The notes: a model not told the origin generated them from the sequence alone. A stretch of 64,000 nucleotides of DNA from Clostridia bacterium (GCA_016297535.1 JAEDGL010000001.1:1-64000), one strand, 5' to 3'; counted from the stretch's first letter, positions 8,792 through 18,528 are shown. Translations and numbers: made by a program.

Positions 8792-9133
8792 TTAGAACAT
8801 GCCGCCCATGCCAGGAGCCAGCTTGGACATCTCGTTGTTTCTGGTTTCTTCGGCAAGGCGAAGCGCCTCGTTCACCGCGGCCAAAATCATATCCTGAAGC
8901 ATTTCCACATCGTCGGGATCCACGCATTCGGGCTTGATTTCCAAAGACTTGAGCTCACGCTTGCCGGTTACGGTTACGCTGATCATGCCGCCGCCAGCCT
9001 GCGCGCTGTATTCACGCTCGTCCAGCTCCTCCTGCGCTTTGGTCATCTGCTCCTGCAGTTTCTGGGCCTGACGCATCAGCTGCTGCATGTTGGCGCCGCC
9101 GCCAAAACCGCCGAAATGATTGTTGCGAGCCAT
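8792..9133 (-). CDS. YbaB/EbfC nucleoid-associated protein
   Basis: A 113-residue DNA-binding protein of the YbaB/EbfC family, which forms dimers and coats DNA next to recombination genes. MARNNHFGGFGGGANMQQLMRQ is followed by a helical QKLQEQMTKAQEELDE segment and the conserved VTGKRELKSLEIKPE beta strands. I start at ATG 9133, which has GGAGAGG upstream; the longer TTG-initiated form starting at 9163 lacks a good site. It is first gene of the ybaB-recR unit, with a promoter at 9215-9243. Confidence 0.93.
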   Translation of the reverse strand: MARNNHFGGFGGGANMQQLMRQAQKLQEQMTKAQEELDEREYSAQAGGGMISVTVTGKRELKSLEIKPECVDPDDVEMLQDMILAAVNEALRLAEETRNNEMSKLAPGMGGMF

Positions 9134-9214
9134 CAAATCATCCTCTCCAATAGCAAAAAGCATTGATATTTCAAATTGAACGGCTGTTTTTCCGTATGAT
9201 CAGCCATCCTATTT

Positions 9215-9243
9215 ATCATACCTCGTTTTGCTCCAAAATGCAA
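9215..9243 (-). promoter_or_regulatory. sigma-A promoter of ybaB-recR
   Basis: On the minus strand TTGCAT (9243-9238) and TATGAT (9220-9215) are 17 bp apart. They lie about 80 bp upstream of ybaB and back to back with the promoter of the divergent spoIID-like gene. Confidence 0.75.
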
Positions 9244-9270
9244 TGTTTCCAACCACAAAAAACACCGCAG

Positions 9271-9299
9271 TTGATTCATCAGCCAAAACATGTTACCAT
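9271..9299 (+). promoter_or_regulatory. candidate promoter of the SpoIID-like gene
   Basis: TTGATT (9271-9276) and TACCAT (9294-9299) are 17 bp apart, with a TG at 9291-9292 giving an extended -10. The -10 is off consensus, so this is only a candidate; a sporulation sigma factor could also act here. Confidence 0.45.
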
Positions 9300-9374
9300 G
9301 ATTACGCATGAATTGCCGGCGCGAAAACGTTATCAGTTTGGGGATGCTTTGATTTACCGGATGGGAGGTTTTGT

Positions 9375-11162
9375 ATGCGTCGCATTTTCCTTACGCTTCA
9401 AAGAACGGGCTGTCTTTTGATGGTTCTTCTATTTGTTCCCGTTTTTTCCAATGCAGGCGCCCAAAGGGTTATCAAAGGGCAGGAAAGAGAACAGTATGTC
9501 CGTGTATGCCTAACCCGGCTTGGCGAACGGGAAAGGCTGGATTTTACTTTTTCGGCTCCCTATGAGCTGATTACGGAAAACGGTGCGGCCATTTATTTTC
9601 ACGCCGGGAGCGAAGTAACTTTCCGGATTGAAAACGAGCAGATTTATCTGTACTATCAGCAAATGAGTCAGCTGCTTGGAACAAGGGCTTCGCTTGTTCA
9701 GGCTTCCGGGTCTGCAGATCGCATGAGCGGCTTCTATCTTACCCATTTTCCCGCGCTGTACATGGGGGATCTTCAGCTGGATGTTGTGCAGAGCAAGCTT
9801 CGCGCCATTTTGAGCATTCATGTGGAAGATTACCTGCTTGGCGTGGTTCCCTATGAAATGGGAGATTCGTTTCCTCTGGAGGCCCTCAAAGCGCAGGCCG
9901 TGGCAGCGCGTACCTATGCGCTGTGCCGCCAGAATCCGAAAAAGGATTATGATCTTGTCGATAACACCAACGACCAGGTCTTCAAAGGATATCTTCCGGG
10001 TAACACACGTTCGGAAAAAGCGGTTGAGGAAACACGTGGCATCTGCGGCTTTTATCAGGGCGAGCTTGCCCAGTGCTTTTATTCGGCCAGCAACGGGGGA
10101 CAGACGGAACTGGTGCAAACCGTGTGGAGCTCCAGACAGGATTATGCGTATTATGCCTTTGGCGAGGATCCCTACGACGTGGCCAACCCGGAGAGCGTTG
10201 TACGGCGGTTTCAGCTTTTCAAGCGCTATCCCAAAGATAGAGAGGCTCCGTATGCCCTTCGTCAGATGCTTGCAGAGCAGCTGTGGAAAAGCTTGAAAAT
10301 GCAGGGAGATCCGTTAACGGCGGATCATGTGCAAATTGACGGCGTAACGGCCGTAAGCGTGGATACGCCTTCTGCTCCCGGCAGCAGGCATATGACGAAT
10401 CTGCACATGGAATTGGCGGTAAGCATTCGGCAGGACCGGCTTGCATTGCAGGCTGAGGATACCAGCCCTGAGGAGGTTCATCTGGTCAATGAGGTTTTCT
10501 TCCAGCCTGCAGACGAGCCGCTTTCCCAGGAGCAACCCGCCTCGTCTTCTCAGAAGCATACCTTTGTTGCGTTCAATGAAACGGTTTCTTTGGATGTTCC
10601 GATTTTTCCGCAAGCGGAGAGGATTTTCTCCATGGATATCAGCAGTAATTATCAAAACGAAATCTGGAGCGTTGTTGAAGACGGAGAGGGCTTTTTCATC
10701 GAGGCCCGGCGTTTTGGTCATGGCGTCGGCATGTCTCAGCGTGGAGCGCAGTGGATGGCGTCGGAATACGGAATGACCTATGAGCAGATTCTGGCTTTCT
10801 ACTATCCCGGCATGGATCTGATTGTGTTTCCGGAGCAGGAGCGAAGGTTTGCAGAGGCGCAGAAGGCTCTTGCAGCGTCCCCCGGTCCTGCGCCAACGCC
10901 AACGCCCCGTCCTACGCTGATGCCTGCAACGCAAAGCGCGCAGGAAGGGCAGTGGTATGCCACCGTAACCGGAATTGCCGGTGACAGCTCTCTTAATTTA
11001 CGCGCCGAGCCCAACCTGAACGGCGACGTGTTGACGCGCCTCTACAAGGGACAGCGTCTGCTGGTTTTGGAACGCTGCCTTGAGGAAGGGTGGGTTCATG
11101 TTCGTACCGACGTGATTGAAGGCTATGTAATGGAAAAATTTCTTACGCGGGAAGGCAACTGA
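9375..11162 (+). CDS. SpoIID/LytB-domain secreted protein with C-terminal SH3 domain
   Basis: A 595-residue exported protein. The signal peptide lies at residues 1-28 (ILTLQRTG-like start, then LMVLLFVPVFSNAGA). The SpoIID/LytB domain covers roughly residues 140-480. It has LLGVVPYEMGDSFPLEALKAQ and AARTYAL near its start and the signature RRFGHGVGMSQRGAQWMASEYG near its end. A proline/threonine linker (APTPTPRPTLMP) leads to a bacterial SH3 domain at about residues 515-595 (LNLRAEPNLNGDVLTRLYKGQ). SpoIID is a lytic transglycosylase for denuded glycan during spore engulfment. The added SH3 domain and long size point to a paralogue acting on cell-wall peptidoglycan rather than the engulfment enzyme itself (inference). 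Confidence 0.9.
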   Translation: MRRIFLTLQRTGCLLMVLLFVPVFSNAGAQRVIKGQEREQYVRVCLTRLGERERLDFTFSAPYELITENGAAIYFHAGSEVTFRIENEQIYLYYQQMSQLLGTRASLVQASGSADRMSGFYLTHFPALYMGDLQLDVVQSKLRAILSIHVEDYLLGVVPYEMGDSFPLEALKAQAVAARTYALCRQNPKKDYDLVDNTNDQVFKGYLPGNTRSEKAVEETRGICGFYQGELAQCFYSASNGGQTELVQTVWSSRQDYAYYAFGEDPYDVANPESVVRRFQLFKRYPKDREAPYALRQMLAEQLWKSLKMQGDPLTADHVQIDGVTAVSVDTPSAPGSRHMTNLHMELAVSIRQDRLALQAEDTSPEEVHLVNEVFFQPADEPLSQEQPASSSQKHTFVAFNETVSLDVPIFPQAERIFSMDISSNYQNEIWSVVEDGEGFFIEARRFGHGVGMSQRGAQWMASEYGMTYEQILAFYYPGMDLIVFPEQERRFAEAQKALAASPGPAPTPTPRPTLMPATQSAQEGQWYATVTGIAGDSSLNLRAEPNLNGDVLTRLYKGQRLLVLERCLEEGWVHVRTDVIEGYVMEKFLTREGN

Positions 11163-11211
11163 ATCAAAGTCTGTTTTTCTTAAGAAAATCAATCTGCGCG
11201 AAAAAAAGAAA

Positions 11212-11246
11212 AAAAGCTTGAAAGCCTTGAGCTTTCGGGCTTTTTT
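11212..11246 (+). terminator. intrinsic terminator of the SpoIID-like gene
   Basis: Stem AAGCTTGAAAG against CTTTCGGGCTT with two G-T pairs and a short loop, followed by TTTTTT at 11241-11246. Confidence 0.8.
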
Positions 11247-11269
11247 ACATTACGCACAAAGTTTGCCTC

Positions 11270-11298
11270 TTGCGCTTTTGGACAAACAATGCTTTAAT
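11270..11298 (+). promoter_or_regulatory. candidate promoter of the rbgA operon
   Basis: TTGCGC (11270-11275) and TTTAAT (11293-11298) are 17 bp apart, about 50 bp upstream of rbgA and after a terminator. It would drive the long colinear run towards dprA-topA. Confidence 0.5.
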
Positions 11299-11349
11299 AG
11301 AAGATGCCTGCAAGCCAGCAGGCATTTTTACCCATGGAAGGGGTTATGA

Positions 11350-12234
11350 ATGTTGGATATTCAATGGTATCCAGGACATATGGCAAAAGCCAAAAGGCTT
11401 TTGAGCGAGCAGCTGGCAAAGGTGGATCTGGTTGTGGAATTGTGTGATGCGCGTTTACCGCTTTCCAGCCGAAATCCTGCTCTGGACGAAATGATCCGTC
11501 ACAAACGCCGCGTCCTTTTGCTGTGCAAAGCCGATCTGGCCCAGCCTGATAAAACGCAGCAATGGCTGGCTTATTTTCAAAAACAGGGCATAGATGCCAT
11601 GGCCTACGATAAAAGCCCGCAAAAAACCAAGCAGGCCCGTCAGCTGATCGAGTATGCTGCGCGCGATCTGCTGGAGCGCAATCAACGCCGCGGCATCCAG
11701 AAAACCCTGCGCGCCATGGTTGTGGGCGTTCCCAATGTTGGCAAGAGCACCTTTATCAACCGCCTGTACGGGGGAAACATTACCAAAACAGGGGACCGTC
11801 CGGGGGTAACCAAAAGCAACCAATGGGTCAAAGTGTCTCCGTATCTGGAGGTTCTGGATACCCCTGGCATGCTCTGGCCCAAGCTGAACGATCAGCGAGC
11901 CGCCACCCGCCTGGCCTATATTGGTACCATCAAGGACGCCGTTTATGATCAGTACGAGCTTTGCGCCATCCTTTTGCGCGATCTGCTGAACGTTATGAAG
12001 CAGGAAACCATTGCCCGTTATAAAATCAAGAACTCCTCCGCCGAAAAATACGAGCTTTTAGACGAAGTTTGCCGTGGACGCGGGTTTCTGATGCGCGGAG
12101 GCGAGTATGATTACGATCGCTGCTGCGCAGTGATCCTGGATGAATTCCGCGAGGGCAAGGTGGGCAAGATCACCCTTGAGGAAGCGCCCAAACCTGTTGC
12201 GCAGGAGGAAAAGCAAAATGGCCAGACCCTCTGA
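11350..12234 (+). CDS. rbgA: ribosome biogenesis GTPase RbgA (YlqF)
   Basis: A 294-residue circularly permuted GTPase needed for late 50S assembly. The N-terminal WYPGHMAKAKR is a family hallmark. The G motifs appear in permuted order: LCKAD (G4) at about residue 58, GVPNVGKSTFINRL (G1) near residue 126, TGDRPGVTKSNQW (G2), and DTPGML (G3). A C-terminal helical domain binds the ribosome. The start has AAGGGG upstream. It overlaps rnhB by 17 bp, the usual Firmicute rbgA-rnhB pairing. Confidence 0.96.
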   Translation: MLDIQWYPGHMAKAKRLLSEQLAKVDLVVELCDARLPLSSRNPALDEMIRHKRRVLLLCKADLAQPDKTQQWLAYFQKQGIDAMAYDKSPQKTKQARQLIEYAARDLLERNQRRGIQKTLRAMVVGVPNVGKSTFINRLYGGNITKTGDRPGVTKSNQWVKVSPYLEVLDTPGMLWPKLNDQRAATRLAYIGTIKDAVYDQYELCAILLRDLLNVMKQETIARYKIKNSSAEKYELLDEVCRGRGFLMRGGEYDYDRCCAVILDEFREGKVGKITLEEAPKPVAQEEKQNGQTL

Positions 12235-12859
12235 AAAACGCCTTGCACATTTTCGCCAAATGGTTGCCTACGATCAGGCGATAGCCGGGTTCGGCACGTC
12301 TCTGGCCGGAATGGACGAGGCGGGCCGGGGCCCTCTGTTTGGCAATGTGGTTGCAGCCTGCGTAATCATGCCTGCCAGCCCGCTGCACGAGTGGATCGAC
12401 GACAGCAAAAAGCTGAGCGCCGCAAAGCGTGAAGAAATGTATGACCGCATTATGGAAACGGCGATCTACGCAGGCGTTGGCTACGCAACAACGCAGGAGA
12501 TCGACCAAATGAATATCCTGAACGCCACAAAGCTGGCCATGGAGCGCGCGGCGGAAAAGGCGCCTGCTACTCTGTGCATTGTGGATGCGGTGCGCGATCT
12601 GTACCTGCCTTTTCCGATTCGCTCCATCATCAAGGGCGATTCCACCAGCTACCATGTGGCGGCTGCCAGCATTGTAGCCAAGGTAACCCGTGACAGGCAG
12701 ATGGCGGAATATGGAAAGCAGTATCCGCAATATGGGCTGGAACGCAATATGGGCTACGGCACGGCAGAGCATATTGCCGCGCTGAAACAGTTTGGCCCCA
12801 CGCCGGAACACCGCCGAACCTTTATCCGTAACTTTATGCAGGGGGATGTAGCCGAATGA
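12218..12859 (+). CDS. rnhB: ribonuclease HII
   Basis: A 213-residue enzyme that nicks DNA at embedded ribonucleotides and degrades RNA-DNA hybrids. LAGMDEAGRGPLFGNVVAA holds the first catalytic Asp-Glu pair and the conserved G-R-G. DDSKKLSAAKRE follows, then CIVDAVRDL with another catalytic Asp. IIKGDSTSYHVAAASIVAKVTRD is the conserved GD..x..AASI..K..RD block. ATG 12218 is chosen for its AGGAGG; it lies inside the end of rbgA. The stop overlaps the next ATG (ATGA). Confidence 0.96.
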   Translation: MARPSEKRLAHFRQMVAYDQAIAGFGTSLAGMDEAGRGPLFGNVVAACVIMPASPLHEWIDDSKKLSAAKREEMYDRIMETAIYAGVGYATTQEIDQMNILNATKLAMERAAEKAPATLCIVDAVRDLYLPFPIRSIIKGDSTSYHVAAASIVAKVTRDRQMAEYGKQYPQYGLERNMGYGTAEHIAALKQFGPTPEHRRTFIRNFMQGDVAE

Positions 12860-15800
12860 AACGTGCCATTGCCGTTTTAGGCATTGCGCTGATGCTAGCC
12901 TTTGCGCTTTGTTCCTGCGCCGAGGCAGAAAACCTGCTGGCCAACGGCGGGTTTGAAAACATCGCTTCGTCCGGAACCCCGGCAGACTGGTATGCAACGG
13001 CCTATCGCAGCCAGGCGGGCTACTCCCGGATCACCGTTACCGATGAGAAGGCGTACGCTGGTCGGTACAGCGCCATGGTGGAAAACGCCAGTTCCAACGA
13101 TGCACGCTTTACCTGTACCGTTCAAGTTGAACCGGAATCCCTTTATCGTTTGAGCGGCTATGTGCTTGTGGAAAGCATGGAGGATACGGGCAATGGCGCA
13201 AACTTTGGAATCGAAGGCATTTATTCCTTTTCGGATGGCCTTTTTGATACAAACGGGCAGTGGCAGTACCTTGAGTGGTATGGAGAAACGGGGGAAAATC
13301 AAACCGAGGTTACAATCGGCGTACGCGTGGGCGGCTACAGCGCCGAGAGCATAGGGAAGGCCTATTTTGATCAGCTTGTGCTGGAAAAAGTGGATGCTTT
13401 GCCTCAAAACGTGGTTGCATCCCTGTGGTATAACGCCTATGCTTCTTCCTCTGCAGCTTCTGTAAAGGACGACGCCGAACCCGAAAAAAGAACGCTCTGG
13501 TATGTTGCAACAGGCGCGGTGTTTCTGCTGCTGACCGCTCTGCTGGTTCGGGTAATTGAAAAAAGAACAAATAGCCGGTACGCTTCCATTGCTTTTGGGG
13601 GAATGATGCTGGCAGCACTGATACTGCGCATTTTCCTTGGCATGCGGGTTGAAGGCTATGAGGTGGATATCAACTGCTTTCAGGCATGGAGCCTGCGCAT
13701 GGCCAGAGTAGGACCGATTGGCTTTTATGCGCCGGATTATTTCTGCGATTATCCTCCGGGAGCCATGCTTCTGCTGTGGCCGGTCGGGTGGCTGCTGAAT
13801 GCCGTGGGGCTGCAAAATTCCGGCCAGGCGCTGCTGATTGTCAAATGCCTGCCCATTCTTTGCGATCTGGCAGGAGCGCTTTGCCTGTATGCCTATGCAG
13901 GCAAACGCATGGGATCCTGCGCTGCCGCCGCAATTTCTGCGCTGTATCTGTTTAACCCTGCCGCACTGGTCAACGGTGCCGCGTGGGGACAGATGGACAG
14001 TGTGCTTGCCCTGCTCATCCTGTTTACCACGCTTGCGGCCATTGACCGAAAATGGCACGCCGCGATCCCGCTGTTTATCTTTTCTGCGCTCGTAAAGCCT
14101 CAGGCGCTCCTGTTTGCACCCATCGGGGGCATGGCATACTTGTACGATCTTTGCAACTGCAAACATGAGCTGCGCAAGGCAAAGCTGATTCAAACCGCCT
14201 GGGGCTTTGGGGCAGCGGCGGTTATCGCGTTTGCCATTGTTTTTCCATTTGCCATTGGTCAGGAAAAACCATGGACGTGGCTGTTTGAGCTCTATGGACA
14301 AACCTTGGGTTCCTATGCATATGCCACGCTGAACACCGCAAACCTCTATTACCTGGCAGGGGCCAACTGGGCGCCGCTTTCGCAGCAGGTTCCCACTGCG
14401 CTGTTTGTTTTGCCTGCGATTTTGCTTGTTGCTACCGCTTTTTTGCTGCAATTGGGGAAAACTGCCCCAAAAATTTGTTCTAACCGTATCAAAGCAAAGC
14501 TGTTGTCCTGCCTGTGCTGCGTCATGGCAGCTGTGCTGATTCTGCTGCTTTTGTCCGGCGCAAGCTACAGCTGGTATGGCTACGCGATGATGGCCTTTGT
14601 ATACCTGTTTGCCATTTTGTGCTTTGCCTTTGATTTTCAAAACGGCGCATTGCCTTATTTTATGGCGCTTGCGCTGATTGGCATCTATGTGCTTGGTATC
14701 AAGGTGCATGAACGTTACCTGTTTGCGGCGCTTCCTCTGCTGCTGGTTGGCTATGTTAATGTGCGCGACCGCCGCATTCTGGGTGCGTTTGCCGGATTGA
14801 GCGTGACGACCTTTCTCAATACGGCGATCGTACTGGAAAACTCCATTCTGTTTGGTGCTGCACAGGGGCATCTGAACGTCGATACAATGATATGGAACCG
14901 TTTGCTCTGCATTGCCAATCTCCTCCTGTGCGGTTACGCTGGCTGGATTGGACTGAACGGCCTGCGTGAAAGCTGCTCCGGCACGGAAGGTGGCGAAACA
15001 CAACCGGTCGAAAACACCGTTGCTTCCAGCTACCATCAGATGCTGCACGCCCCTCGCGATCATCGCCTCCACCTGACCGGGCGCGATTATCTGGTAATGG
15101 GCGTTACAACCATCCTGTATGCGGTTTTGGCCTTTGTTAACCTGGGCAGCACCGTTGCGCCGCAGACGGCATGGGTATCCACCTCGGAGGATGAAAGCAT
15201 CGTATTCGAGCTGGATGAGCCCTCCAGTTTCAGCCTTCTCTATTACGCAGGCGTAAGCTATAATGATTTTGCGGTTGCGGTAAGCGATGACGGTATTCAC
15301 TGGTCCGATCCCTATCCGTGCCAGATGCGGGAGGGACTATGCTATCGCTGGAATTACGCCCTGAAAACCACCACATCCAACGGTCAAACGGTTTATCCCA
15401 GCGGCAATGCTTCCAATGTGCTTTGGCTAAGCGGCCGCTATCTGCGTGTGGACGCGTGCAGCGCCGGCCTCAACCTTTGGGAGATTGTAGCAAGAAACGA
15501 AAACGGCGATCAGATTCCCTTGCGTCTGATCAGCCATTCCAACGCACAACCGCAGCTGCTGGATGAGGACAAGCCCGCCGAAAACCTGATTGACGAGCAA
15601 AACACCTGCGTTGGCGAACCAGGCTGGTTTAATGGAACCTATTTTGACGAAATCTATCATGCGCGCACAGCGTATGAGCATCTTCATGGTCAGGCACCGT
15701 ATGAAACCACGCATCCACCCCTGGGCAAACTGATGATGGCTGCCTCCATTGCCGTTTTTGGCATGACGCCCTTTGGCTGGCGGTTTGCGGGAGCGTTTAT

Positions 15801-16962
15801 CGGCGTGCTGATGCTGCCTGCAATCTACCTGTTTGCCCTGCAGCTTACGCACAAGCGCAGCGTTGCTTCGGTATCCATGCTTGCGCTAACGTTTGATCTG
15901 ATGCATTTTACGCAAACGCGTATTGCAACGATTGATTCTTTTCCGGTGTTCTTTATTCTGCTGACGTATCTGTTTATGGTTCGCTACATGCAGATGGACT
16001 CCTTTGCGCTTAGTGATCAGAATCATCCAAAACTGATGGACAGGGCATATCTGAAAACGCTTGTCCCGCTGTTTCTGTGCGGCGTGAGCATGGGCCTTTC
16101 CATTGCAAGCAAATGGATCGGCATCTATTCCGCTGCCGGTCTGGCCGTGCTGTTTTTCCTGACCATGTACAGACAGGCGCGCGTATGTGACGCCGCGTGG
16201 AAAACGCCGGAGGAACAGGCGGATGCGCGGGTTCAGTCGGCCCGGCGCTTCACCGTTCACCGCATTGCAATTACCTGCGGCTTTTGCGTTGTTTTCTTTG
16301 TGCTGATTCCCTGTCTTATCTACGGACTGAGCTACATTCCCTATCTGTCGCCAACGGGCCCTGTAACGCTCAAGCGCATCATCCGCGCGCAGGAAGGTAT
16401 GCTACGCTATCATAGCACGCCGGGACTTGGCATGGATCATCCCTTCCAGTCTCCATGGTGGCAGTGGCCGTTTATTCTAAAGCCCATGTGGTTTGCACAG
16501 GACAACTACGAGCCTGCCGGATATGCGTCGACCATTCTGTGCTTTGGCAATCCGTGGGTGTTTTATATCGGCGCGGTGGCCATGACCGCAACGCTGCTGT
16601 GCTGGATTTTCAGATATGTGCGTCTTTGCAACGGAAAGCTCTGTCTTCGTCAGGGAGACGGCGATCTGACGGCTACCATTTTGTCCATTGGTTTTCTTGC
16701 ACAGTACCTGCCGTGGGTGCTGGTGCCGCGCAGCATGTACATCTATCACTATTTTGCCAGCGTACCGTTTGTGATCATGGCGACAGCCGTGCTCATGGAG
16801 GGACTGACACAAAGGAAACCGGCGCTGCGCAGGGTTGTGATGGCCATTTACCTTCTTGGCGCCGTCGTGTTCTTCGTAATGTTTTTTCCATATGCCTCCG
16901 GCTATCTGACAAACACAGCGTGGCTGGATGCAATGAAATGGTTTTCCAGGCTCTACTACTGA
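12856..16962 (+). CDS. double GT-C glycosyltransferase with carbohydrate-binding domains (PMT-like C-terminal half)
   Basis: A 1368-residue membrane protein. Residues 1-24 are a signal peptide; about 25-195 (ENLLANGGFENIASS, FDQLVLEK) look like a CBM4/9-type binding module. A first multispanning glycosyltransferase unit at about 215-710 has VDINCFQAWSLRMA and an early Asp-containing loop. A discoidin-like extracytoplasmic insert follows (about 760-900; VAVSDDGIHWSDP, LSGRYLRVDA). The second multispanning unit (about 915-1368) carries the protein O-mannosyltransferase signatures FDEIYHARTAYE and THPPLGKLMMAA. Such enzymes move a sugar from a polyprenyl phosphate to protein or glycan outside the membrane. 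It starts on the rnhB stop (ATGA), so it is co-translated with housekeeping genes. Two catalytic units in one chain is unusual; donor and acceptor are unknown. Confidence 0.88.
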   Translation: MKRAIAVLGIALMLAFALCSCAEAENLLANGGFENIASSGTPADWYATAYRSQAGYSRITVTDEKAYAGRYSAMVENASSNDARFTCTVQVEPESLYRLSGYVLVESMEDTGNGANFGIEGIYSFSDGLFDTNGQWQYLEWYGETGENQTEVTIGVRVGGYSAESIGKAYFDQLVLEKVDALPQNVVASLWYNAYASSSAASVKDDAEPEKRTLWYVATGAVFLLLTALLVRVIEKRTNSRYASIAFGGMMLAALILRIFLGMRVEGYEVDINCFQAWSLRMARVGPIGFYAPDYFCDYPPGAMLLLWPVGWLLNAVGLQNSGQALLIVKCLPILCDLAGALCLYAYAGKRMGSCAAAAISALYLFNPAALVNGAAWGQMDSVLALLILFTTLAAIDRKWHAAIPLFIFSALVKPQALLFAPIGGMAYLYDLCNCKHELRKAKLIQTAWGFGAAAVIAFAIVFPFAIGQEKPWTWLFELYGQTLGSYAYATLNTANLYYLAGANWAPLSQQVPTALFVLPAILLVATAFLLQLGKTAPKICSNRIKAKLLSCLCCVMAAVLILLLLSGASYSWYGYAMMAFVYLFAILCFAFDFQNGALPYFMALALIGIYVLGIKVHERYLFAALPLLLVGYVNVRDRRILGAFAGLSVTTFLNTAIVLENSILFGAAQGHLNVDTMIWNRLLCIANLLLCGYAGWIGLNGLRESCSGTEGGETQPVENTVASSYHQMLHAPRDHRLHLTGRDYLVMGVTTILYAVLAFVNLGSTVAPQTAWVSTSEDESIVFELDEPSSFSLLYYAGVSYNDFAVAVSDDGIHWSDPYPCQMREGLCYRWNYALKTTTSNGQTVYPSGNASNVLWLSGRYLRVDACSAGLNLWEIVARNENGDQIPLRLISHSNAQPQLLDEDKPAENLIDEQNTCVGEPGWFNGTYFDEIYHARTAYEHLHGQAPYETTHPPLGKLMMAASIAVFGMTPFGWRFAGAFIGVLMLPAIYLFALQLTHKRSVASVSMLALTFDLMHFTQTRIATIDSFPVFFILLTYLFMVRYMQMDSFALSDQNHPKLMDRAYLKTLVPLFLCGVSMGLSIASKWIGIYSAAGLAVLFFLTMYRQARVCDAAWKTPEEQADARVQSARRFTVHRIAITCGFCVVFFVLIPCLIYGLSYIPYLSPTGPVTLKRIIRAQEGMLRYHSTPGLGMDHPFQSPWWQWPFILKPMWFAQDNYEPAGYASTILCFGNPWVFYIGAVAMTATLLCWIFRYVRLCNGKLCLRQGDGDLTATILSIGFLAQYLPWVLVPRSMYIYHYFASVPFVIMATAVLMEGLTQRKPALRRVVMAIYLLGAVVFFVMFFPYASGYLTNTAWLDAMKWFSRLYY

Positions 16963-16989
16963 TGTCTGCTACAAAGGATGGTGACAGCC

Positions 16990-18525
16990 GTGCTGGCCAG
17001 GACGTATGCCTGTGCTCTCAACGGGGTTTCCGGGGTTCCTGTGGAGGTGGAAACCTTTGTTTCCCCGCAGGGAATGGTTGCCTTTGATATCGTTGGCCTT
17101 CCCAGCGCTGCCGTAAAGGAAAGCCGGGATCGGGTTCGCGCCGCGCTTACGGTTAGCGGATATCCGTTTCCTCTTGGACATGTCACGGTCAATCTGGCTC
17201 CGGCAGATATCAAAAAGGAGGGCACGGCCTTTGATCTTGCAATTGCCGTATCGCTGATTGCGGCCAAAAGGACGGATTTGTTTGGTTCGCTGGCGGATAC
17301 CATGCTGCTGGGCGAGCTGTCTCTGCAAGGCAAGCTGATGCCTGTTCGCGGCGCGCTCAGCATGGCGATCACGGCTGCGGAGCACGGCATCAAAAGCATT
17401 ATTTTGCCCAGGCAAAACGCGATGGAATGCGAGTGCATCGACAGCATTCACATTTACCCGGCAGAAACGCTCCAGCAGGTATGCAATCATCTTAGCGGAA
17501 GCGAGCCGCTTGCCGAGCATCCCCACGCAACCTTTGAGCAGCTTCAGGCGGCCGTTCCCATAGCCAACGACTTGAAATACGTAAAGGGACAGGATGTTGC
17601 TCGAAAAGCGCTGGAAGTGGCGGCTGCCGGTGGGCATAATATGCTGATGGTCGGCATTCCCGGCAGCGGCAAAACCATGCTGGCACGCTGCCTGCCTGGT
17701 ATTCTGCCTCCGCTTACCTATGAAGAGGCACTGGAAACCACGCTCATTCATTCCGCCTCCGGCGAGCTGGGCGCCAATCAGCGGCTGATGACGCAGCGCC
17801 CGTTCCGCTCGCCGCACCACAGCGTTTCTCTGCCTGCGATGATCGGCGGCGGAAGCAGAGCAAAACCGGGCGAGGTATCGCTTGCGCACAACGGCGTTCT
17901 GTTTTTGGATGAGCTGCCGGAATTTCAGCGTCAAACGCTGGAGGCGCTCCGTCAGCCACTGGAGGATGGCTTCGTCAGCATAACGCGTATCAACGAGCAG
18001 CACCGTTACCAAAGCCATTGCATGCTTGTGGCGGGCATGAACCCCTGTCCCTGCGGAAATCTGGGAAGCAAGCAAAAGCAGTGCACCTGCTCTGCCAATG
18101 AAATCAAACGCTACCTCGGGCGCATCAGTGGACCGCTGCTGGACCGTATTGATATTCAGGTGGAAATGGATGCCGTCTCCATCGAGGATATCGAAAGCCC
18201 GCAGGAGAGCGAGGATAGCCGTACTGTGCGCGAGCGCGTGCTTTCCGCCCGCAGGCTTCAGCAGGAGCGCTATGCGGCACTGGGCATTTTCTGTAATGCT
18301 CAGCTCGATCAGGCTGGAATGGAACAGTTTTGCCAAATGACGCCCGACGCGAAAAAGCTGTTGCATCAGGCCGTGGAACGCTTTCATATCTCCATGCGCG
18401 GGTATGGCCGCATTCGCAAGGTGGCCCGCACCATTGCGGATCTGGCACAGCACAGGCTGATTGAACAAAACGACATTGCGCAGGCCATCCAGTTTCGCAA
18501 TGTTGAAGGACGCTACTGGAGGTAA
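16990..18525 (+). CDS. YifB-family magnesium-chelatase-like AAA+ ATPase (ComM)
   Basis: A 511-residue protein. The N-terminal Lon-protease-like fold (VLARTYACALNGVSG, GLPSAAVKESRDRVRAAL) precedes the AAA+ core with Walker A MVGIPGSGKTMLARCLPGI and Walker B GVLFLDELPEF. A cysteine cluster CPCGNLGSKQKQCTC and a C-terminal helical bundle follow. In Haemophilus and Vibrio, ComM is a helicase promoting branch migration during natural transformation. GTG 16990 is preferred because the family starts at this ML(A)-like position; ATG 16978 would add four residues but leaves almost no spacing from AAAGG. Its neighbour dprA supports a DNA-uptake or recombination role. Confidence 0.92.
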   Translation: MLARTYACALNGVSGVPVEVETFVSPQGMVAFDIVGLPSAAVKESRDRVRAALTVSGYPFPLGHVTVNLAPADIKKEGTAFDLAIAVSLIAAKRTDLFGSLADTMLLGELSLQGKLMPVRGALSMAITAAEHGIKSIILPRQNAMECECIDSIHIYPAETLQQVCNHLSGSEPLAEHPHATFEQLQAAVPIANDLKYVKGQDVARKALEVAAAGGHNMLMVGIPGSGKTMLARCLPGILPPLTYEEALETTLIHSASGELGANQRLMTQRPFRSPHHSVSLPAMIGGGSRAKPGEVSLAHNGVLFLDELPEFQRQTLEALRQPLEDGFVSITRINEQHRYQSHCMLVAGMNPCPCGNLGSKQKQCTCSANEIKRYLGRISGPLLDRIDIQVEMDAVSIEDIESPQESEDSRTVRERVLSARRLQQERYAALGIFCNAQLDQAGMEQFCQMTPDAKKLLHQAVERFHISMRGYGRIRKVARTIADLAQHRLIEQNDIAQAIQFRNVEGRYWR

Positions 18526-18528
18526 ACG

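Noticed and set aside
12895..15300. Long minus-strand open frame of about 800 codons
   Set aside because: Antisense to the GT-C fusion protein, with no recognisable domain or start site.
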